From DATJJW01 sp035491935 (GTDB lineage Bacteria; Pseudomonadota; Alphaproteobacteria; ATCC43930; CGMCC-115725): 11,422 nt of DNA. The notes beneath the pieces were generated by a model. The model was given only the letters and a program-made list of their open reading frames with translations. It was not told where the DNA came from and did no database searches. Of this stretch, positions 6,822 to 11,422 are shown one piece after another. The stretch is taken from assembly GCA_035491935.1 (NCBI GenBank), contig DATJJW010000064.1:1-11422 (forward strand). The letters are read 5' to 3'. The position numbers were made by a program, and so were the translations under genes. Within the stretch, counting starts at the first letter, position 1. Every line of letters starts with the position of its first letter.

Positions 6822-8378
6822 TCAGATGACGCCGATCGGCCAGGCCGTGGTCCCACCCGCGAGCGTCACGCCGTTGCGGCCACGCTGCTTTGCATCGTAG
6901 AGCGCGTCGTCCGCCAGCCGCATCAACCGGGCGGGCGTATTCGTCGCCGTGGGTGTCGATGCCGCCACGCCGATGCTGACGCTGACCCGGCCGGCGACAC
7001 TGCCGTCATGCGGCAGGCCCAGGGCATAGATCGCCTGGCGGATGTTGTCGGCGATCCGCTCCGCACCTTCGGCATCGGCGCCGGGCAGAATCACGGCGAT
7101 CTCCTCGCCGCCGTAACGCGCGGCGAAGTCGTCCGGCCGCCGCAGGTGCTGCACCACGGTCTTGGCGATCATCCGCAGCACGTCGTCGCCTTCCTGATGG
7201 CCGTAGCGGTCGTTGTAGAGCTTGAAATGATCGGCGTCGATCATCAGCACGGCCAGCGATCGCTGGTCGCGGGCGGCGCGCTTCCAGGCCTTGCCAAGCT
7301 GTGCCTCCCAGGACCGGCGGTTGCCGAGGCCGGTGAGCGCGTCGGTGCTGGCCATGATCGCGAGTTCGGCCGCGGTATCGGCCATGTTCTCCTCGGCGGC
7401 AATCCGGCGCAGCAATTCGCCGCGGAACAAGAGGCACAGCACCATGGTGGCGGCGCTGAAGGCCAACAGCACACCGCCAATCAGGATGGTGCGCTTCCAC
7501 CACGCGGCATAGATGTCGTTCAGCGCCACGCCGACGCTGATGATGAGCGGGTAGTTGCCGATATGGCGATAGACATAGAGGCGGCGGATGCCATCAGTCC
7601 TGCTGCTGCCGACATATTCGCCGACATTGGCCTTGCCGAAGTGGCTGAAGATCTCGCTGCCGGCAACGCTGCGGTTGATGTTGTGCACGTTGTAAGGGGA
7701 GCGGGCCAGGATCCAGCCATCCGTGCGAGTGAGGACGATGACGCCGTCCCGGCCCAATAACAGCTTCGAGAAGGTTTCCTGAAGGTAGTTGAGGCGCAGC
7801 CCGATCACGACCACGCCCAGGAAATGGCCGTCGGGGGATGGCAGGGACCGGCTGAGCGCCAGGACCCACAGATTATCCTCGATGCGACTCTTGATCGCCT
7901 GGCTGATGAAAAGCCGGTCTTGCGGGTGGGTCTTATGGAAGGTGAAATATTCCCGGTCGGCGATATTCATGGCCAATGTCGGCAATGTATCCATGCCCTG
8001 GTGGGCGATGACCTTGCCCGTCGCGTCACTGATCACGACACGATTCTGATACTCGATGGCACTGGCCCGATCGAAAAGTGCGGCCTGGCGAAACGGCTCG
8101 GGTATCTTGTCCAGTCCCGGTTGCATGAACAGGCGACCGACGCCCTGGATGGTCTCGTCGTAGTTGTTGAGGGTGCGACGGATGTCACGGTCCAAGGTCA
8201 GCGCCAGGTTGTGGGCCTCCTTGTCCGCCTGATTCCAGGCATCCACGCGCGAGGCGATCAGGCCGACGGCACCCGCAGCCAGCATGGCGACGCTTAGCAG
8301 ACAGCACGCCATGGTCAGCCATCTCACCACGGAGATGGAATGCGCACTCGGCTTCGGGAGAGGGGGGCTCTGCGTCAC
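6822..8378 (-). CDS. Membrane diguanylate cyclase with periplasmic sensor (dCache-GGDEF)
   Basis: It makes cyclic di-GMP from two GTP. Numbered from the GTG at 8378 (518 residues), a membrane helix spans about 20-42. A periplasmic region of about 250 residues follows, with NIADREYFTFHK and YLQETFSKLLLG, typical of double-Cache (PDC) small-molecule sensors. A second helix lies near 296-317. The GGDEF domain (about 345-505) has LMIDADHFKLYND for metal and nucleotide binding and an active signature GGEEI at 423-427 (bases 7098-7112). An intact inhibitory site, R414-P-D-D417, sits five residues before it, so product feedback inhibition is expected. No EAL or HD-GYP domain is present. The start is uncertain: the frame also opens at a GTG at 8429, and neither has a good ribosome site. 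The longer version would overlap the likely promoter. Terminated repeats separate it from the upstream reductase gene; ygiQ follows. Confidence 0.92.
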   Translation of the reverse strand: MTQSPPLPKPSAHSISVVRWLTMACCLLSVAMLAAGAVGLIASRVDAWNQADKEAHNLALTLDRDIRRTLNNYDETIQGVGRLFMQPGLDKIPEPFRQAALFDRASAIEYQNRVVISDATGKVIAHQGMDTLPTLAMNIADREYFTFHKTHPQDRLFISQAIKSRIEDNLWVLALSRSLPSPDGHFLGVVVIGLRLNYLQETFSKLLLGRDGVIVLTRTDGWILARSPYNVHNINRSVAGSEIFSHFGKANVGEYVGSSRTDGIRRLYVYRHIGNYPLIISVGVALNDIYAAWWKRTILIGGVLLAFSAATMVLCLLFRGELLRRIAAEENMADTAAELAIMASTDALTGLGNRRSWEAQLGKAWKRAARDQRSLAVLMIDADHFKLYNDRYGHQEGDDVLRMIAKTVVQHLRRPDDFAARYGGEEIAVILPGADAEGAERIADNIRQAIYALGLPHDGSVAGRVSVSIGVAASTPTATNTPARLMRLADDALYDAKQRGRNGVTLAGGTTAWPIGVI

Positions 8379-8437
8379 GTAAGGGTCTCGTCTCGTCGTC
8401 TGATGAGCGGCGACCCTCCCTCTGTGCACGATAATTC

Positions 8438-8453
8438 GTAATCAGGTCTTAAC
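8438..8453. promoter_or_regulatory. CtrA-like site upstream of the cyclase gene
   Basis: GTAA (8438-8441), seven bases, then TTAAC (8449-8453) differs by one base from TTAA-N7-TTAAC. It lies in a short AT-rich island 60 bp upstream of the GTG at 8378, a normal place for an activator or promoter. One mismatch in a short motif makes this weaker than the site at 4358-4374. Confidence 0.35.
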
Positions 8454-8467
8454 TATCGGGCTGAAAA

Positions 8468-8549
8468 GCGAAGCGGCCATCCGCCAGAAACCATAGGCTG
8501 AGACCGTAGGCCGAAACCGGAGACGGCTTCAAGCCAATGGCCGCTTCGC
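8468..8549 (-). terminator. 13-bp inverted repeat with long loop after the reductase gene
   Basis: GCGAAGCGGCCAT (8468-8480) and ATGGCCGCTTCGC (8537-8549) are perfectly complementary. After one mismatch, AAA/TTT extends the stem by three pairs. On the minus strand the stem begins 11 bases after the reductase stop and is followed at once by TTTTCAG, so it could act as an intrinsic terminator for that gene. The 56-base loop is far longer than usual and is itself made of tandem repeats, so it may be more than a terminator. Confidence 0.5.
8487..8525. repeat. Three contiguous 13-bp direct repeats
   Basis: The units are GAAACCATAGGCT (8487-8499), GAGACCGTAGGCC (8500-8512) and GAAACCGGAGACG (8513-8525), directly abutting, with a shared core GARACC-N2-AGRC. 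Neighbouring 13-base steps on either side do not match. The array fills most of the loop of the surrounding inverted repeat and is followed by a GGCTT-C-AAGCC palindrome (8525-8535). The unit similarity is seen directly; a binding role or iterated duplication is inference. Confidence 0.55.
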
Positions 8550-8560
8550 GTTTGCCGACC

Positions 8561-9544
8561 TTAGCGGAAGACCGGGACCAACTTAGGCGCGTAAGGCTCT
8601 TCCAGCAAGGCGATCTCCTCGGCCGTGAGATTCAGCGACAATGCCGCTATCGCGTCGGGCAGATGGTGTGGCTTGCTGGCGCCGACGATCGGCGAGGTGA
8701 TGCCCGGCTTCTGGATGACCCAGGCCATGGCCACCTGGGCCCGCGGCACGCCGCGGGCTTTGGCGATGGCGGCTACGCGCTCGATGATCTGACGCTTGGC
8801 GTCGATGCGGTTGTCGTAGCGCTTCATGGCCGCGCCGTCGGCTTCCTGGCGTTCGCTGGATTCGTCCCAATCGCGGGTCAGGCGGCCGCGCGCCAGCGGA
8901 CTGTAGGGGATGACCGCGATGCCCTGGTCGCGGCAGAACGGCAGCATCTCGTATTCCTCCTCGCGGGCGAGCAGGTTGAGGTGGTTCTGCATGCTGACGA
9001 AGGACGCCCAGCCATTCGCACGCGAGGTGTAGATCATCTGCACGAATTGCCAGGTGAAGATGTTGGATGCCCCGATGTAGCGCACCTTGCCGGCCCGCAC
9101 GATGTCGTTGAGGGCTTCCAGCGTCTCTTCGATCGGCGTCGTCGAATCGGCGCGGTGGATCTGGTAGAGGTCGACATAATCCGTGCCGAGGCGCTTCAGC
9201 GTCAGGTCGATCTCGCCGAACACCGCCTTGCGCGACAGGCCGGCGCCGTTGGGGCCCTTGCGCACCGGGTTGGACAGCTTCGAGGTCACGACGATCTCGT
9301 CGCGGCGCAGGCCCAGATCCTTGATCGCCCGGCCCAGGATCTCTTCCGTCGTGCCGTCGGAATAGGAATTGGCCGCGTCGAAGAAATTGAAGCCCAGATC
9401 GACGGCCTGCTTGATGAAGGGGCGGCTCGTCTCCTCGTCCAGCGTCCAGGCGTGCTGGCCGCGATCCGGCGTGCCATAGGTCATGCAGCCGAGACAGAGC
9501 GCCGAGACGTCCATGCCGGTCCTGCCGAATTTCACATATTTCAT
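8561..9544 (-). CDS. yajO: YajO-like aldo/keto reductase
   Basis: A 327-residue NADPH-dependent carbonyl reductase with an (alpha/beta)8 barrel, cytosolic. It begins MKYVKFGRTGMDVSALCLGC and follows E. coli YajO closely (GTPDRGQHAWTL, FFDAANSYSDGTTEEI, IEETLEALNDIVRAGK, PYSPLARGRLTR, IVGASKPHHLPDAI). The catalytic tetrad is complete: Asp56, Tyr61, Lys89 and His130. ATG at 9544 is chosen because GGAAG (9554-9558) lies 9 bases upstream; the open frame back to 9583 enters a hairpin and is not coding. The substrate is not evident, and YajO relatives act on various aldehydes and sugars. It sits downstream of the cupin gene on the same strand with a long hairpin between, so it may be partly or wholly insulated from it. 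A second inverted repeat follows its stop. Confidence 0.93.
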   Translation of the reverse strand: MKYVKFGRTGMDVSALCLGCMTYGTPDRGQHAWTLDEETSRPFIKQAVDLGFNFFDAANSYSDGTTEEILGRAIKDLGLRRDEIVVTSKLSNPVRKGPNGAGLSRKAVFGEIDLTLKRLGTDYVDLYQIHRADSTTPIEETLEALNDIVRAGKVRYIGASNIFTWQFVQMIYTSRANGWASFVSMQNHLNLLAREEEYEMLPFCRDQGIAVIPYSPLARGRLTRDWDESSERQEADGAAMKRYDNRIDAKRQIIERVAAIAKARGVPRAQVAMAWVIQKPGITSPIVGASKPHHLPDAIAALSLNLTAEEIALLEEPYAPKLVPVFR

Positions 9545-9578
9545 GGCCAATTTCTTCCGATGGATGGTGGAGGCCTTC

Positions 9579-9628
9579 ATCAAGGCAACAGCCGGCGCCC
9601 CTTGCGAGGCGCCGGCTGTTGCCTTGAT
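9579..9628 (-). terminator. Perfect 21-bp stem-loop between the cupin and reductase genes
   Basis: Bases 9579-9599 are exactly complementary to 9608-9628, giving a 21-bp GC-rich stem with an 8-base loop (CCTTGCGA). It lies 35 bases after the cupin stop and 34 bases before the reductase start on the minus strand. No T-run follows on either strand, so it is an unusual intrinsic terminator, or it may be an mRNA stabiliser or processing site that sets unequal expression of the two genes. Confidence 0.6.
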
Positions 9629-9663
9629 TGCCGACGTTACTTGATCGAATGGGAAGCGGCGGC

Positions 9664-10179
9664 TTAGCGGTTGCAGGCCGGCTTGGCTTCGATCTCTTCC
9701 CGGTTCAGGCCATGGAAGGCCATGTCGATGAAGTAGATGCCGATCGAAGGTTGGGTCTTGGGCTCTTCACCATCGTCCAGCAGCGCGGTGCCGGCGGCGT
9801 CCGAGGCCTTGCGCTTGGTCTGCGGCGGCGGCGGGCAGAACACCTCGTGGCACAGGCACGGCTCTTCGGTCTTGACCCAGGACCAGTGGATGGCGTTGCG
9901 CGGGATGCGCAGGAAGTCGCCCTTCTTCACATGGTAGCCCTTGTCGTGGACGAAGAACCACATCTCGCCTTCCTGGATGTAGTTGATCTGCTCGTAGTCG
10001 TGGATATGCGGCGAGGAATGATAGCCGCCGTTGCGCAGGCTGATTGCCAGAGCGCTGTCCTGGCCGTAGACCAGGGTCATGTCGTGACCGTGTTTCTTAT
10101 GCTTGCGGTCGGCTTCCTCGATATTGTTCAGCGCAAGGTCATAGACCAGGCCGGCATCGGCTTTCAGAAACAGAGACAT
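9664..10179 (-). CDS. Single-domain cupin protein
   Basis: A 171-residue cytosolic protein with one cupin beta-barrel. Motif 1 is GGYHSSPHIHDYEQINYIQEG, whose H-x-H pair plus E/Q gives metal ligands. Motif 2 is GDFLRIPRNAIHWSW, with the conserved His but Trp where Asn is common. After the barrel comes a loop with CHEVFCPPPPQTKRKAS and an acidic stretch, then a tail ending in PACNR. Such proteins can be metal-dependent isomerases, lyases or dioxygenases, or simple ligand binders; nothing here decides. GAGGGA (10186-10191) precedes the ATG. It is divergent from the GntR regulator, and a candidate operator covers the -35 box of its promoter, so it is very likely that regulator's target. The reductase gene follows after a long hairpin. 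Confidence 0.88.
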   Translation of the reverse strand: MSLFLKADAGLVYDLALNNIEEADRKHKKHGHDMTLVYGQDSALAISLRNGGYHSSPHIHDYEQINYIQEGEMWFFVHDKGYHVKKGDFLRIPRNAIHWSWVKTEEPCLCHEVFCPPPPQTKRKASDAAGTALLDDGEEPKTQPSIGIYFIDMAFHGLNREEIEAKPACNR

Positions 10180-10239
10180 GAAGCTTCCCTCGATGTTGGC
10201 GGTCCCGACCGACCGGAACCGCTGATTGGCATGGCCGCT

Positions 10240-10267
10240 AGAGTAGGCAGTTGCCCGAATGTGTCAA
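10240..10267 (-). promoter_or_regulatory. Predicted sigma-70 promoter of the cupin gene
   Basis: On the minus strand a perfect TTGACA (10267-10262) is followed after 16 bases by TACTCT (10245-10240). This puts the transcript start near 10233 and gives a leader of about 55 bases. The -35 box is embedded in the palindrome at 10258-10273, so a repressor bound there would block polymerase. Confidence 0.5.
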
Positions 10268-10273
10268 CACATT
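10258..10273. promoter_or_regulatory. Operator candidate 1, 16-bp palindrome
   Basis: AATGTGT-CA-ACACATT is a perfect palindrome with 7-base arms. Its centre, TGT-CA-ACA, fits the general GT-N2-AC core of GntR-family operators. It overlaps the cupin -35 box and ends 2 bases before the candidate gntR -35. Binding by the neighbouring regulator is inferred. Confidence 0.55.
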
Positions 10274-10275
10274 CC

Positions 10276-10304
10276 TTGTCGAAATCCGATGATTTGCGTA
10301 TTTT
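10276..10304 (+). promoter_or_regulatory. Possible promoter of the GntR gene
   Basis: TTGTCG (10276-10281), a 17-base spacer and TATTTT (10299-10304) make a fair sigma-70-like promoter pointing to gntR, with a start near 10311. The two operator candidates lie on either side of it. The -10 match is modest. Confidence 0.35.
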
Positions 10305-10324
10305 ATGGAAATCGCCGGCTGATC

Positions 10325-10332
10325 TGTCGACA
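10325..10332. promoter_or_regulatory. Operator candidate 2, TGTCGACA
   Basis: An 8-bp perfect palindrome with the same TGT-N2-ACA core as operator 1. It starts exactly 63 bp after the equivalent core (10262), which is six turns of 10.5 bp, so both would face the same side of the helix. It lies just downstream of the predicted gntR start, a typical repression position. Confidence 0.45.
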
Positions 10333-10388
10333 AGTCGTGTGTCCATCTTCCTTGGCGACGGCCTGTGGCTGGGCTAATGTAGGGGTTC

Positions 10389-10394
10389 AAGGAG
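10389..10394 (+). promoter_or_regulatory. Ribosome site that fixes a TTG start for gntR
   Basis: AAGGAG is followed by a 7-base spacer and then TTG at 10402. No ATG or GTG is placed as well; the next in-frame candidates are GTG at 10444 and ATG at 10462, with no ribosome site at this distance. Confidence 0.6.
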
Positions 10395-10401
10395 TACCGC
10401 T

Positions 10402-11157
10402 TTGCCCAAGACCAAGGATACGCCCGCAGCCGGCACCAACATCGTGCGGCTGGGCACCGACATGCCGGAGCCCTCGGGTACGCTCGCCGAACAGCTTTTC
10501 CACAAGCTGAAGGAGGCGATCATGCAGGGCGAGCTGCCGCTCGGCTCGAAGATCAGTGAGCCGGCGCTGGCCAGGCGCTACGGCGTCAGTCGTGGCCCCT
10601 TGCGCGAAGCGCTGCACCGGCTGCAGGAACGCAAGCTGATCACGCGCTCGGCCAACCAGGGCGCCCGAGTCATCGAGCGTACGCCGCAGGCGCTGCACGA
10701 CCTGTTCGTCGTGCGCGAGGCGCTGGAAGGCATCGCCATCCGCGAGGCGGTGCTGCGCTGTTCGGAAGAGGAGCTGGACGCTCTGCGCGACAGCGTCGTC
10801 TGGCACGACCGGGCGCTGCAATCGCTGTCGCCGCACGAGCCCTATGTGCTGGGTTCGCCCGACCACGATTTCCATTTCCTCATCGCCTATGCCAGCCGCA
10901 ACCCGCTGCTGATCGAGCTCCTGTGCTCCGAGCTCTATCCCTTGCTGCGGCTGTTCCGCTCCAAGCTCGATGATTCGCCCGAGCGTCGCCGCCAGACGAT
11001 CATGGAGCACCAGCGCATCCTGACCGCGATGGAGGAGCGTGATGCCGAGCTGGCCGAGATGCTGATGCGCCGGCACATCGCCGCCGCCCGCCGCTCGCGC
11101 GAGGAGCTGTTCCCCGAAACCGAGCCGCCCGCCCGGATCGGCCGGCCGGGGGGATGA
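10402..11157 (+). CDS. GntR-family regulator, FadR subfamily with FCD domain
   Basis: A 251-residue ligand-responsive regulator, probably a repressor. Residues about 27-95 are the winged helix-turn-helix (LKEAIMQGELPLGSKISEPALARRYGVSRGPLREALHRLQERKLI). Residues about 100-235 are the all-helical FCD effector domain. It has the full set of metal ligands expected for this fold, Asp154, His158, His203 and His225, in PDHDFHFL, MEHQRI and RRHIAA. Metal-bearing FCD proteins usually sense carboxylic acids such as organic or sugar acids; the actual ligand is unknown. Translation starts at TTG, supported by AAGGAG 7 bases before it. It is divergent from the cupin gene and shares a 222-bp regulatory region with it that holds two matching operators, pointing to autoregulation plus cupin control. 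It ends 24 bp from the stop of the convergent UDP-glucose dehydrogenase gene. Confidence 0.94.
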   Translation: MPKTKDTPAAGTNIVRLGTDMPEPSGTLAEQLFHKLKEAIMQGELPLGSKISEPALARRYGVSRGPLREALHRLQERKLITRSANQGARVIERTPQALHDLFVVREALEGIAIREAVLRCSEEELDALRDSVVWHDRALQSLSPHEPYVLGSPDHDFHFLIAYASRNPLLIELLCSELYPLLRLFRSKLDDSPERRRQTIMEHQRILTAMEERDAELAEMLMRRHIAAARRSREELFPETEPPARIGRPGG

Positions 11158-11181
11158 TGTCTTTGGGCTGCGCCCGAGGCG

Positions 11182-11422
11182 TCAGTCTTGTTTCGGTTCG
11201 ACCGGTGGGCGGCCGATGCTGGAATAGGTGAATCCGAGTTCGGCCATCTGCTGCGGCTTGTAGATGTTGCGCAGGTCGACAACGGCGCGGTGCTTCAGCT
11301 TCTTGGCGGCATAGTGCCAGTCGAGCTGACGGAACTCGTTCCATTCCGTGATGATCAAGAGGCAGTCCGCGCCCTCCATCGCATCATAGGCGTCGGCGGC
11401 GTAGGTGACGTCCTTGAGCAGC
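11182..11422 (-). CDS. UDP-glucose 6-dehydrogenase, C-terminal fragment
   Basis: Only the last 79 or so codons are inside the window; the frame is open to the right edge. The visible part reads LLKDVTYAADAYDAMEGADC, LLIITEWNEFRQLDW, then VVDLRNIYKPQQMAELGFTY and SSIGRPP. This is the UDP-binding C-terminal domain of the UDP-glucose/GDP-mannose dehydrogenase family, with the hallmark TEWNEF and DLRNIY motifs. The enzyme oxidises UDP-glucose to UDP-glucuronate with two NAD+, feeding exopolysaccharide or lipopolysaccharide synthesis. The catalytic Cys and the NAD-binding domain lie outside the window. Usual symbols are ugd, udg or rkpK; the genus decides which, so none is assigned. Confidence 0.92.
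   Translation of the reverse strand, partial: LLKDVTYAADAYDAMEGADCLLIITEWNEFRQLDWHYAAKKLKHRAVVDLRNIYKPQQMAELGFTYSSIGRPPVEPKQD

Noticed and set aside
6737..6856. N-terminal extension of ygiQ back to 6856
   Set aside because: The extra residues are Arg/Gly/Ala-rich and absent in the family, and they would nearly reach the cyclase stop; the family start fits the ATG at 6736 or 6748.
8537..9667. A long plus-strand open frame (about 376 codons) opposite the reductase gene
   Set aside because: It is antisense to a clear YajO-like gene, its protein has the Arg/Gly/Asp/His-rich composition of shadow frames in GC-rich DNA, and it resembles no family.
10200..10211. CGGTC-CC-GACCG inverted repeat in the cupin leader
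   Set aside because: Short GC-only arms are expected by chance here, and it does not share the core of the two operator candidates.
11164..11176. GGGC-TGC-GCCC hairpin between the GntR and UDP-glucose dehydrogenase genes
   Set aside because: Only four base pairs and no T-run on either strand; too weak to call a terminator.
1..11422. Search for CRISPR repeats, tRNA genes, transposases, toxin-antitoxin pairs and phage or defence genes
   Set aside because: None seen. The genes are chromosomal housekeeping or accessory types, and I cannot support a claim of a new defence or mobile system.

Overview
The window looks like a chromosomal segment of a high-GC alphaproteobacterium, probably of the Rhodospirillales type. 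This rests on strong G/C third-position bias with long antisense shadow ORFs, a TolA-like protein with an alphaproteobacterial type of C-terminal domain, and a textbook CtrA-type site (TTAA-N7-TTAAC). The taxonomic call is an inference. I see no insertion sequence, prophage, CRISPR array, rRNA or tRNA, and no defence cassette. Most genes are ordinary; the interest lies mainly in non-coding DNA between them.

Layout. Positions 1-633 hold the end of an aquaporin Z gene (+), overlapped tail to tail by a LysR regulator (618-1610, -). A DoxX-family membrane protein (1781-2296, -) diverges from a 55-residue protein of unknown function (2524-2691, +), which ends at a hairpin. A RidA-fold protein lacking the family's substrate-binding arginine (2786-3178, +) converges on an orphan TolA-like protein (3207-4196, -). 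The 335-bp gap upstream of the latter holds the CtrA-type box. Next, all on the minus strand, come a YgiQ-family radical SAM protein (4532-6736), a membrane-anchored diguanylate cyclase (6822-8378), a YajO-like aldo/keto reductase (8561-9544) and a small cupin protein (9664-10179). A GntR/FCD regulator (10402-11157, +) diverges from the cupin gene. The 3' end of a UDP-glucose 6-dehydrogenase gene (11182 to the edge, -) closes the window.

How parts may work together. The GntR-cupin intergenic region carries two TGT-N2-ACA operators exactly 63 bp apart. One overlaps a perfect TTGACA -35 box for the cupin gene, and the pair brackets a candidate gntR promoter. This suggests a locally autoregulated unit of gntR, cupin and possibly the aldo/keto reductase, responding to an unknown acid or sugar-derived ligand. 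The reductase gene is bounded by two large inverted repeats: a perfect 21-bp stem before it, and after it a 13-bp stem whose loop holds three contiguous 13-bp repeats. The TolA-like gene, and more weakly the cyclase gene, have CtrA-type sites upstream. They may therefore be tied to cell-cycle or motility control, which is an inference from motifs only.
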